Assembly (NCBI GenBank): GCA_017536845.1
Contig: JAFWCP010000260.1
Location: forward strand, 1-7,971
Length of the DNA stretch: 7,971 nt
Direction of reading: 5' to 3'
Origin: Solobacterium sp.
GTDB lineage: Bacteria; Bacillota_I; Bacilli_A; Erysipelotrichales; Erysipelotrichaceae
Below are positions 1 to 6,197 of this stretch, piece by piece. The translations under genes and the position numbers were made by a program. Numbering within the stretch: position 1 is the first letter of the stretch; every line of letters begins with the position of its first letter. The notes under the pieces were generated by a model. The model was given only the letters and a program-made list of their open reading frames with translations. It was not told where the DNA came from and searched no databases.

Positions 1-63
1 AAAATAGTCAAACATGTCAATTACCTCCGCTTCATTCTGCTGCAGCAAGACACTGAAACTCAT
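1..63 (-). CDS. Start of a second Rpn-like gene fragment, cut by the window edge
   Basis: An ATG at 63-61 opens a frame that stays open to the left edge (21 codons). Its residues NEAEVIDMFDYF match the C-terminal part of the neighbouring nuclease gene (about residues 257-268). At DNA level, positions 1-33 are identical to 330-362. The ATG overlaps the TGA stop of the upstream gene (ATGA at 63-60), so translation could be coupled. Because the frame begins at a point equivalent to the last third of the Rpn protein, it would lack the nuclease core. It is either a free-standing C-terminal domain or a remnant of a tandem duplication. Only the first 21 residues are visible, so intactness cannot be judged. 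Confidence 0.5.
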   Translation of the reverse strand, partial: MSFSVLLQQNEAEVIDMFDYF

Positions 64-1136
64 GCCTTCCAATATCGGTTCAAATACTCTTCGATTTTCT
101 CATCCGACAGAGAGTAGATACTTTTCATTTGGTGCCTGGTATCTTCACGGGTGTGGCCTGTCCTCTGCAAGTATCTGACCAGCCCACTTACGCCTTCTTC
201 CAATCCTGCAGTCCTGCCTTCTTCTAATCCTGCAGTCCTGCCTTCTTCTAATCCTGCAGTCCTGCCTTCTTTCAATCCTTCTTCCTTTGCTTCTTTCACA
301 AGGCAATGGGTTGTGTATTCCTGACTGAAAAAATAGTCAAACATGTCAATTACCTCCGCTTCCTTTTCCTGCAGAAATTCTCTGAGAATATTCTGTTCCT
401 TGCAGATCCTGATTGTTTCCAGCAACGCCTTCCTTCTTCTGACCAGTTCGTCAGAACAGCTTTTCAGCTTGCTATACTGACGCTTCTGAATATGGCAGAA
501 GCGGATATACTGGCCGACAATGGTATCATCTTCTTTCCACAGCACCTTTGCGGACAGATCAATCTGTGCATTTCCATGGAAGAAATCGCTTTTCAGCGAG
601 ATATCATCCTTAAGGAATTTCTTTACACCGCCGCCGGCATAGATGACAAAATACCTTTCCTTCGGCAGTTGCTCTGCCCGGACGGTATAGGGTGTAATCT
701 CCCGAGCGTGCATGTACCGTCTCATCCATTCCGCGCCATAAAGATACAGGCGGTGGAGAATGGCCCAGTCCCAATGTGTCTGTGCTTCAACCATGCATAC
801 GTACTCATCACCTACAGCCAGGCTGAGATCGTTGTGCTGGCCATAGGCGAAGACCGTTTCCACATCTCTTTTCCTGATTGCCATGCCTTCAATGTCCACA
901 TCCGGCATCAGGCACCTCACAAGCTCACGCTGATATTCCGGGATACTGAAGAGACAATGGAATACAGCATCGGGAATGTTCCGGACTGTCACGTTTTCTC
1001 CCGGCATATCCGCAACAGCTGCAGTTCCGCCCATCATCGTCACATACAACAGTACTGTCACGGCTATTATAGCCAGCGTCATGGGATGGTTCAATGTCAG
1101 TTTCGACAATTGAACCATGAATGTAGAGTTCATCAT
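60..1136 (-). CDS. Rpn-family PD-(D/E)XK nuclease-like protein with N-terminal hydrophobic segment
   Basis: This 358-residue protein resembles the Rpn (recombination-promoting nuclease, transposase_31-like) family. The core starts near residue 51 (VRNIPDAVFHCLFS). A PD-(D/E)XK-type active site is visible as D103 in HNDLSLAVGD followed by E117-A-Q119, and Q in place of K is common in this family. The C-terminal region contains three near-identical GLEEGRTA units (about residues 287-314), as in many Rpn proteins with EGR-rich tails. The start is well supported: AGGAGG lies 8 bases before the first of two adjacent ATGs. Unusually, residues 19-36 are strongly hydrophobic and are followed by AAVA-D (39-43), which looks like a signal peptidase I site. 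Family members are expected to be cytosolic DNA nucleases, so secretion or membrane anchoring is unexpected. An internal start at residue 44 (MPGEN) is possible but has no comparable support. No clear promoter was found in the 88 bases between the esterase terminator and this start. Confidence 0.8.
   Translation of the reverse strand: MMNSTFMVQLSKLTLNHPMTLAIIAVTVLLYVTMMGGTAAVADMPGENVTVRNIPDAVFHCLFSIPEYQRELVRCLMPDVDIEGMAIRKRDVETVFAYGQHNDLSLAVGDEYVCMVEAQTHWDWAILHRLYLYGAEWMRRYMHAREITPYTVRAEQLPKERYFVIYAGGGVKKFLKDDISLKSDFFHGNAQIDLSAKVLWKEDDTIVGQYIRFCHIQKRQYSKLKSCSDELVRRRKALLETIRICKEQNILREFLQEKEAEVIDMFDYFFSQEYTTHCLVKEAKEEGLKEGRTAGLEEGRTAGLEEGRTAGLEEGVSGLVRYLQRTGHTREDTRHQMKSIYSLSDEKIEEYLNRYWKA
193..278 (-). 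repeat. 24-bp tandem repeat inside the Rpn-like gene, about 3.6 units
   Basis: Units lie at 193-216, 217-240 and 241-264, with a partial unit at 265-278. The second and third are identical and the first differs at one base. Each encodes the octapeptide GLEEGRTA in frame, so copy-number change by slippage would keep the reading frame and alter only the length of the charged tail. Confidence 0.9.
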
Positions 1137-1224
1137 AATCTTTTCCTCCTTTTCGCCTCTCCAAATTAAAAGAAAGAAAAGAAAAAGAAGAGCTTCCGGG
1201 AAAAACTTTCACAGAAAACTCTTC

Positions 1225-1255
1225 AAAAAAGTCCAAAATATCAAATATTCTGGAC
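1225..1255 (-). terminator. Rho-independent terminator of the esterase gene
   Basis: Read on the minus strand, an 11-bp stem (GTCCAGAATAT / ATATTTTGGAC, one G-T pair, loop TTG) occupies 1255-1231 and is followed by six T (1230-1225). It lies 31 bases past the esterase stop and separates that gene from the Rpn-like gene, which should therefore have its own promoter. Confidence 0.8.
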
Positions 1256-1285
1256 AAAATCTTGATCGCTGTATTTGCGAGTCGT

Positions 1286-2071
1286 TTATTTTCCGGCAAT
1301 CTTTTCGACCACTTCCTGAATGCACATATCCCACAATGCCCATTCATGGGAATATCCTTCCACTGTCTTGAACAATGCCTTTAAGCCGATCTGATCTGCA
1401 TACGCCTGGAAGCGGACATAGTTGTCATAGGCAATGGGATCCTTTGTCCCGCAATAGAAATACAGGTCAGGCAGTTCTTCCTTCTTCTCTTCTGCCAGCC
1501 GCCAGAGGTTCAGCGGCGAAGCAAGATAACCTTCCATGCCGCCAAAGTTGTCGATCAGATTCTTCACCCTGGGATAGAACGGGGAAGCCGTATTCACGAT
1601 TGACAGGTCTTCCGGTACGGCTGACATGGAGAAGACAGCCTGGAAGAGCTCAGGATGGTTGAATCCGTAGATGCAGGCACCACGGCCGCCCATGGACAGG
1701 CCGGCAACGTAGTTGTCTTCCTTCTTCCGGCTGGCCGGGAACCAGGCATAGATCATGGGCATCAGCTCATTGAGCAGATTGCTGAAGGCGTTGTAGCCCA
1801 TGGCAAAAGTGCTCCAGTCCGCATACATGCTGTTGAGGGAAGACGGCATGACAACGACAAGCTTCTTATCCTTGCAGTATCTCTCCAGCCCGCTCATCCG
1901 GATCCAGTCGGTATAGTCGCCGAAGGTGCCGTGCAGCAGCCAGAGCACAGGGTATTTCGTTTTTTCGTCATAAAACTCTTTCGGATCCTTGTCCGCATCA
2001 GGCAGCAGGATGTTGACGTCCGTATTGCCCATCAGTGTGCGGCTCATGTAATTTAAATGAATCAGCGCCAT
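1286..2071 (-). CDS. Alpha/beta-hydrolase esterase (esterase D / tributyrin esterase type)
   Basis: A 261-residue cytosolic serine hydrolase of the esterase D-like family (PF00756 type), close in form to EstA/tributyrin esterases that cleave short acyl esters. Visible elements, in order, are: oxyanion-hole motif LLHGTFGD (H47-G48); nucleophile elbow GLSMGG with S126; an acidic triad residue, probably D211 in CGTKDP; and H242 in EGYSHEW. Length is normal for the family and no signal peptide is seen. The ATG at 2071 is preceded by AAGGAG about 11 bases upstream. The gene is divergent from the nitroreductase and ends at its own hairpin terminator, so it is probably monocistronic. The family assignment is firm from the motifs. 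The natural substrate cannot be read from the sequence. Confidence 0.9.
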   Translation of the reverse strand: MALIHLNYMSRTLMGNTDVNILLPDADKDPKEFYDEKTKYPVLWLLHGTFGDYTDWIRMSGLERYCKDKKLVVVMPSSLNSMYADWSTFAMGYNAFSNLLNELMPMIYAWFPASRKKEDNYVAGLSMGGRGACIYGFNHPELFQAVFSMSAVPEDLSIVNTASPFYPRVKNLIDNFGGMEGYLASPLNLWRLAEEKKEELPDLYFYCGTKDPIAYDNYVRFQAYADQIGLKALFKTVEGYSHEWALWDMCIQEVVEKIAGK

Positions 2072-2094
2072 AGTCTTCAGTTCTCCTTTTTATC

Positions 2095-2100
2095 ATTATA
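2095..2100 (-). promoter_or_regulatory. Extended -10 promoter element for the esterase gene
   Basis: On the minus strand the sequence reads TGTTATAAT, a perfect TATAAT with the TGn extension. No good -35 box lies 16-18 bases upstream, as is usual for extended -10 promoters. It sits 24-29 bases before the esterase ATG. Confidence 0.5.
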
Positions 2101-2122
2101 ACAACGAAGCAAATACAATGGT

Positions 2123-2151
2123 TTGAATTCTTCCGGAAATGATCATACAAT
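2123..2151 (+). promoter_or_regulatory. Sigma-A-like promoter for the nitroreductase
   Basis: TTGAAT (2123-2128) and TACAAT (2146-2151) are separated by 17 bp. The expected transcript start, near 2158, lies just before the AAAGGAG ribosome binding site at 2161-2167. This argues against any start codon upstream of 2177. Confidence 0.6.
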
Positions 2152-2176
2152 TATGCCAGTAAAGGAGTATCTCAAT

Positions 2177-2695
2177 ATGACATTTCTGCAATTCGCAAAA
2201 GAACGTTATTCCTGCCGCAGCCTGAAGGACCAGCCGGTGGAAAAAGAAAGCATTGACATGATCATCAAGGCCGGCATGATGGCTCCGACTGCCTGCAATT
2301 ACCAGCCGGCAAAGATCTTTGTACTGGAATCTGCAGATGCGCTGGCCAAAGCAAAACAGCTCTGCAGACAGTCGTTTATCTCCCCCTGTCCGGTGATTTT
2401 TGTCATCGGGGCAGATGAATCACGGGGCTGGGTGCGTGACTATGACGGCAAGAACTTTGCAGAAGTGGATGCTTCCATCATCGCCACGCATATGATGCTG
2501 GAGATTCATGACCTCGGCCTGGCCACAACCTGGATCGGCCACTTTGACCCGGCAGCCTTTCAGGAAGCTTTCCCTTCCATGCAGGGATATTCTCTGATTG
2601 CCCTGTTCGCGGTGGGCTATCCGGCCGATGACGCTGTCCCTTCACCTCTTCACAGCCGGACCAGAAGCGAAGCGGAACTGGCTGTCAGGTATTAA
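2177..2695 (+). CDS. Nitroreductase-family FMN-dependent oxidoreductase
   Basis: A 172-residue short nitroreductase-fold flavoprotein. Members use FMN and NAD(P)H to reduce nitro groups, quinones or other acceptors as cytosolic dimers. Visible motifs are RYSCRS (residues 10-15, FMN phosphate contact), APTACNYQP (36-44), the long helix VDASIIATHMMLEIHDLGLATTWIG (97-121, given as a span) and ALFAVGYP (142-149). The frame is open further upstream to an ATG at 2123, but the ATG at 2177 is preferred. It has AAAGGAG 9 bases upstream, the protein begins directly at the conserved region, and the 2123 start would overlap the promoter. The gene ends in front of a hairpin (2700-2721) that has no T-run on this strand. 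Substrate is unknown. Confidence 0.9.
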   Translation: MTFLQFAKERYSCRSLKDQPVEKESIDMIIKAGMMAPTACNYQPAKIFVLESADALAKAKQLCRQSFISPCPVIFVIGADESRGWVRDYDGKNFAEVDASIIATHMMLEIHDLGLATTWIGHFDPAAFQEAFPSMQGYSLIALFAVGYPADDAVPSPLHSRTRSEAELAVRY

Positions 2696-2721
2696 AAAAG
2701 ACGCCTCCGTATCAAGGCGTC
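2694..2721 (-). terminator. Terminator of the zinc-ribbon-like gene
   Basis: Stem GACGCC / GGCGTC at 2700-2721 with a 10-base loop. On the minus strand six T follow (2699-2694). It therefore ends transcription coming from the small minus-strand gene. The T-run overlaps the nitroreductase stop codon. Only the hairpin, without a T-run, is available to the plus strand. Confidence 0.75.
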
Positions 2722-2750
2722 AATGTCATCTGGAGAACCTTCCGGTCACC

Positions 2751-2957
2751 TTACATCTTTGTCAGCATCTTCAGTTTTCCCGTCAGTCTGAAGCCGGTGA
2801 CAATATTCTGAACAGTGCCGCAGCAGGCACACTGGTAGCGGTACGGATACATGTACAGACAGTCTGAAGGCTTCAGCCTGACGTTGTACTGTTCGTTGAT
2901 GCAGCTGCGGCAGATTTCTCCCCCGAAGCGTCTGGAAATACGTTTTGTACTCAACAT
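2751..2957 (-). CDS. Small zinc-ribbon-like protein, function unknown
   Basis: A 68-residue basic protein with a likely metal site: C16-x2-C19 (ICRSC) and C43-x2-C46 (QCACC), with extra cysteines C33 and C45. The paired CxxC knuckles about 24 residues apart suggest a zinc ribbon. A promoter with a 16-bp spacer lies 25-50 bases upstream, a weak ribosome binding site (AGCAGG) precedes the ATG, and a terminator sits 30 bases past the stop. Together these make a complete small transcription unit and support a real gene. A second open frame on the same strand (2746-2982) lacks these motifs and is taken as a shadow. I do not recognise a specific function. Nucleic-acid or protein binding would be the usual guess for such a fold. 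Confidence 0.7.
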   Translation of the reverse strand: MLSTKRISRRFGGEICRSCINEQYNVRLKPSDCLYMYPYRYQCACCGTVQNIVTGFRLTGKLKMLTKM

Positions 2958-2980
2958 AAATAATACCTGCTTTCGGTTTC

Positions 2981-3008
2981 ATATTATCGGGAATTTGGGA
3001 TTATTCAA
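2981..3008 (-). promoter_or_regulatory. Promoter of the zinc-ribbon-like gene
   Basis: On the minus strand TTGAAT (3008-3003) and TAATAT (2986-2981) are separated by 16 bp. The -35 region lies in an inverted repeat TTATTCA / TGAATAA (3001-3022), which could be an operator but is AT-rich and could be chance. Confidence 0.55.
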
Positions 3009-3054
3009 TTCTTTCTGAATAAAAAGCATCCATTTTTCACTAATTACCTGCTTT

Positions 3055-3083
3055 TTGTTCCAATCTCTGTGCAAAAATATATA
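3055..3083 (+). promoter_or_regulatory. Promoter of the two-component operon
   Basis: TTGTTC (3055-3060) and TATATA (3078-3083) with a 17-bp spacer, placed 17 bases before the response regulator ATG. The transcript would start near 3090, inside the purine-rich ribosome binding site (AGGGGTG), so the 5' leader would be very short. No LytTR direct-repeat box was recognised. Confidence 0.5.
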
Positions 3084-3099
3084 AGATAGGGGTGACACT

Positions 3100-3807
3100 A
3101 TGTACATTGCCATCGTTGATGACATCCGCAAAGACCGAGAACTTCTGGAACATGATATCCGGAATTTTTACAGCGGCATCGTGAAAATCGTTTCTTATGC
3201 GTCCGCTGAGGAGTTCATTCGTGACATTCCCCGCTTTGACGGCGACCTTGTTTTCCTCGATATCTGCATGGACGGCATGAACGGAATCGAACTGGCCCGC
3301 AAGCTGCGGGAAAACGATCCCTACCTGCTGATTGTCTTCCTGTCCTCTTCCGCGGATTTTGCCTTCGATGCTTTCCCGATCCATCCCTTTGACTACATTA
3401 TCAAGCCCTATACCGAAGAAAAACTGGCCCATGTGCTGAAAGAAGCATCCCGGCTCAAGGAAACTTCGGTGCCGATGGCCGCCATCAAGGTGCCGTACCG
3501 TTCCCTGAACGTGCCCATGGCAAAAATCATCTCCGCCGTTGCCTCCGGGCATACGGTGGAAGTCACCCTGATTGACGGCATGGTGCTCAAAAGCATCCAG
3601 ACCTTCAAGGAAATCCAGAACATCCTGTCGGATGATCCCCGTTTCCTCGTCATCAACCGCGGTGTCCTGGTGAATATGGATGAAGTGCTCTCCATGGACG
3701 GTGAAAACATGCGCATGAAGTCCGGTGCTGTCTATCCTCTGCGGTTAAGAGGAAGGATCGACCTGATTTCCGCCTTTTCCCATTACGTGGTCACAAGGAT
3801 GAAGTAA
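3100..3807 (+). CDS. LytTR-family response regulator (AgrA-like)
   Basis: A 235-residue DNA-binding response regulator. Receiver domain about 1-115: acidic pair D7/D8, phosphoacceptor D54 in FLDICMDG, switch hydroxyl S82/S83 in FLSSS, and conserved K102 in IIKPY. LytTR domain about 128-232, with the typical core GHTVEVTLIDG, the DPRFLVINRGVLVNMDEV stretch and a C-terminal RGR motif. This is the same architecture as AgrA, ComE and VirR, which bind direct-repeat promoters when phosphorylated. It is followed without spacing by the histidine kinase gene (TAA then ATG at 3807/3808), so the two form one operon and a cognate pair. Target genes cannot be inferred. Confidence 0.93.
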   Translation: MYIAIVDDIRKDRELLEHDIRNFYSGIVKIVSYASAEEFIRDIPRFDGDLVFLDICMDGMNGIELARKLRENDPYLLIVFLSSSADFAFDAFPIHPFDYIIKPYTEEKLAHVLKEASRLKETSVPMAAIKVPYRSLNVPMAKIISAVASGHTVEVTLIDGMVLKSIQTFKEIQNILSDDPRFLVINRGVLVNMDEVLSMDGENMRMKSGAVYPLRLRGRIDLISAFSHYVVTRMK

Positions 3808-5109
3808 ATGGATATCTTTCTGCGTTATTTTCTGGAATTTCTTGCCCTGCTGCAGGGGTTTGTCATTGTCGCCCTGCCGGTAAGAAAACAGCTTGAAAAA
3901 ACAAACCTGACCATCAAGGCAGTGCTTGGTTCTGTCGTTGCTGTTTTTATGATTTCCGGTTCCTTCATCTGTGCCAGGTACAGCCTCCAGACTGCCTTTA
4001 TCATGATTCTTTTTGTCCTGGCAATGTTTCCTGTTTATCTGCTGTTAACCGGCCTTTCGGTCCCGAAGGCCGTTTTCTGTTACTTCAGCGGCCTGCTGAC
4101 CATTTCCTTCAGTACCGTATATACCCAGCTGCTGGCAGCACCATGGGAAGTCGGCAACCACACCGACGTCTGGCTGCCGGCAACCTCTGTCATTGAAATC
4201 ATCATCACCATCCTGCTGACGTGTATCTTCTATCGGTTCCTGGCCTATGTCCTGCCGGACCTTCTGGATGACCCCGGCATGAACCCGACCTGGGACAAGG
4301 TTATGTGGTTCCCTGTCGTCACATCCATTCTGGCCCTGTGGGTATCTCCCCAGCATGAAGATGTCCTGCTGATCGGGCGGATCCGGATCATCTCACTGAT
4401 CCTGCTGCTGTTTTTCCCTTTTGCCATGTGGGCATTCTTCCATTACCTTTTCACCATCTGGCAGTACTTCCTGAAAACCTTTGATCTGCAGAAGGAAAAT
4501 GATATTCTGCAGCTGCAGGAAACCCGCTACCGCCAGCTGAAACGGTATATGGATGCCACCCGCACCCTGCGGCATGACTTCCGCCAGCATATTCTGGCCA
4601 TAGAGAAGTTTGCCCGGGAAGGCCAGAATGACCGGCTGCTGGAATATCTGCATGAGATTTCCGCCCGTATGCCTCTGACGGCCAGGGTATTCAGCGCCAA
4701 CAAGGCCATCGACGCCGTTGCTGCGTATTATGATGAATACGCCCATAAGCAGGAAACCGTCATCGACTGGCATCTCAATATCAGCGATGATGTGCCGTTT
4801 CAGGACATCGACCTGTGTTCCCTGCTTGGCAACCTGGTGGAAAACGCCCTGCATGCGACGGAAAAAATGGAAAAGGAAAAGCGCACCATCACCGTCAAGG
4901 CAGAGATGATCACGCCGATCATGCTTGCCGTCAACGTTGTCAATCCCTACGACGGCAGCCTGAATCCCATCACCGATGATGCCGAACACGGCATCGGCTT
5001 ACGCTCTGTGGAAAGGACCGTGAAGAAATACAGAGGCGTATCCCGGTTCCATACCGACAACGGCATGTATGCCGTTGAGATCCTGCTCAACGCACCCGAA
5101 AAAGAATGA
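3808..5109 (+). CDS. GHKL-type membrane sensor histidine kinase (AgrC-like)
   Basis: A 433-residue kinase of the AgrC/ComD (HPK10) class. The first 220 residues are very hydrophobic, with six to seven likely membrane spans (roughly 7-24, 36-54, 61-81, 89-110, 127-150, 166-180 and 188-215). A coiled-coil-like linker (about 225-250) leads to the phosphoacceptor H256 in LRHDFRQH. The GHKL ATPase domain has the N box GNLVENALHA (341-350) and the G box EHGIGLRSV (393-401). Kinases of this class usually sense secreted peptides. No AgrD-like propeptide or AgrB protease gene is visible here, so the signal is unknown. The start codon follows the response regulator stop directly, and a terminator lies just after the stop. 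Confidence 0.92.
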   Translation: MDIFLRYFLEFLALLQGFVIVALPVRKQLEKTNLTIKAVLGSVVAVFMISGSFICARYSLQTAFIMILFVLAMFPVYLLLTGLSVPKAVFCYFSGLLTISFSTVYTQLLAAPWEVGNHTDVWLPATSVIEIIITILLTCIFYRFLAYVLPDLLDDPGMNPTWDKVMWFPVVTSILALWVSPQHEDVLLIGRIRIISLILLLFFPFAMWAFFHYLFTIWQYFLKTFDLQKENDILQLQETRYRQLKRYMDATRTLRHDFRQHILAIEKFAREGQNDRLLEYLHEISARMPLTARVFSANKAIDAVAAYYDEYAHKQETVIDWHLNISDDVPFQDIDLCSLLGNLVENALHATEKMEKEKRTITVKAEMITPIMLAVNVVNPYDGSLNPITDDAEHGIGLRSVERTVKKYRGVSRFHTDNGMYAVEILLNAPEKE

Positions 5110-5111
5110 CG

Positions 5112-5137
5112 GCCGGAGCTTCATGGTTCCGGCTTTT
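5112..5137 (+). terminator. Terminator of the two-component operon
   Basis: Stem GCCGGA / TCCGGC (5112-5117 and 5128-5133), extended inward by G-T and C-G pairs, followed by a short run of four T. It lies 3 bases after the kinase stop codon. Confidence 0.7.
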
Positions 5138-5297
5138 CGTATATACCATTCTCTCTCAGACAACGCATGATTCTTATGACTGGCTAAGGGCAGATCATGA
5201 AAGATTTACCAGATCACTTTCAATTTCCGTCATTTCCCCTGTCTAATGAATATCAGGAGATTTGATTCTGATATAATATCGAGGAGGTTGAACACAT
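5138..5297 (+). promoter_or_regulatory. Intergenic region upstream of the MYG1-like gene, with extended -10
   Basis: TGATATAAT (TATAAT at 5272-5277, extended -10) lies just before the strong GAGGAGG ribosome binding site (5281-5287). The expected transcript start near 5284 would fall inside that site, so either initiation is slightly earlier or another promoter is used. An inverted repeat TGAAAG / CTTTCA spans about 5198-5222. No other gene is convincing here. Confidence 0.35.
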
Positions 5298-6197
5298 ATG
5301 AAAGAAATCAATGTCATTACCCATGCGGGCCTGTTTCATGCGGATGAAGTGCTGTGCACCGCCATGTTGAAGAAGATTTACCACGTCAATGTCAGAAGGG
5401 TATTCCAGGTACCGGAAGAGATTGATGAAAATACCATTGTCTATGATATCGGCGGCGGTCAGTTTGACCACCATACCGAAGAGAACAAACGCAATAACGG
5501 TTTCCACGAAGGAACGCAGATTCCCTACGCTTCCTGCGGGCTGGTCTGGGACCACTTTTATAAAGAAATCCTGCTTGCCAAAGGCTGTGCCGAAGACGCT
5601 GTAGAGGATGCCAAGGAAAAAGTGGACCAGGACCTGATCCTTGGCATTGATGCCGCTGACAACGGTGTCTTTTCCATGGAAGGTTCGGCATTAACGGTTT
5701 CCGGCATCGTCCGCCTGGCCAATCCCGCCTGGAATGACAACGTCTCCACCGATGAAGCATTCCATAAGGCAGTTGACCTTGCCGGGGAAATCCTTGAGCT
5801 TGTCCTCCACCAGGCCATTGCCCAGGCAGCCGCAAAGAAGATTGTCGAAAAAGCCATCGATGATGCCCGGGATGGCATCATGGTCTTTGACCGTTATACT
5901 TCCTGGCATACCGCCTTCTTCTTATCCGCCAACCCCAAAACAGCGAAGATTGATTTCCTGATCTATCCTTCCTTGCGGGGCGGCTACAACGTCCAGGCAG
6001 TGCCGGTATCCCTGACCGACAGGACATCAAGACTTCCTTTCCCGGAAGCCTGGCGGGGCAAGACGCCGGAAGAACTGCAGGCCATGACCAGTATTGCCGG
6101 CCTTACCTTCTGCCATAACAGCGGCTTCTTATGCGCGTGCAAGACACTGGATGACGCATATCAGATTGTCAGCCTGACCAGGAAGGTCACCGCATGA
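5298..6197 (+). CDS. MYG1-family (UPF0160) DHH-like metal-dependent hydrolase
   Basis: A 299-residue protein of the MYG1 family, which shares its metal site with DHH phosphoesterases. Visible motifs are THAGLFHADE (H9, H14, D16), YDIGGG (D50), FDHH (D57-H58-H59), the central GIDAADNG, and the C-terminal LPFPEAWRG and FCHNSGFLCA that are typical of the family. These point to an intact active site. The eukaryotic MYG1 is reported as a 3'-5' RNA exonuclease; bacterial members are mostly uncharacterised. The start has GAGGAGG 10 bases upstream. The stop overlaps the cas6 start (ATGA at 6194-6197), so both are on one mRNA and probably translationally coupled. That link to CRISPR RNA processing is inference; it could also be chance gene order. 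Confidence 0.88.
   Translation: MKEINVITHAGLFHADEVLCTAMLKKIYHVNVRRVFQVPEEIDENTIVYDIGGGQFDHHTEENKRNNGFHEGTQIPYASCGLVWDHFYKEILLAKGCAEDAVEDAKEKVDQDLILGIDAADNGVFSMEGSALTVSGIVRLANPAWNDNVSTDEAFHKAVDLAGEILELVLHQAIAQAAAKKIVEKAIDDARDGIMVFDRYTSWHTAFFLSANPKTAKIDFLIYPSLRGGYNVQAVPVSLTDRTSRLPFPEAWRGKTPEELQAMTSIAGLTFCHNSGFLCACKTLDDAYQIVSLTRKVTA

Noticed and set aside
306..1169. A long plus-strand open frame opposite the Rpn-like gene.
   Set aside because: It is antisense to a gene with clear family motifs, has no ribosome binding site, and its translation looks like no protein family.
1168..1192. A 25-base all-purine tract upstream of the Rpn-like gene, considered as a regulatory or triplex-forming element.
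   Set aside because: Simple A-rich tracts like this are common in Bacillota intergenic DNA, and nothing nearby supports a function.
2123..2176. An N-terminal extension of the nitroreductase from the ATG at 2123.
   Set aside because: It would start inside the predicted promoter. The ATG at 2177 has a good ribosome binding site and fits the family's N-terminus.
5197..5265. A 22-residue frame (start MKDLPDHFQF) between the kinase terminator and the MYG1-like gene, considered as a signal peptide gene for the kinase.
   Set aside because: Only a weak AAGGG precedes it, it has no hydrophobic leader, cysteine or double-glycine, and frames this short are common by chance.
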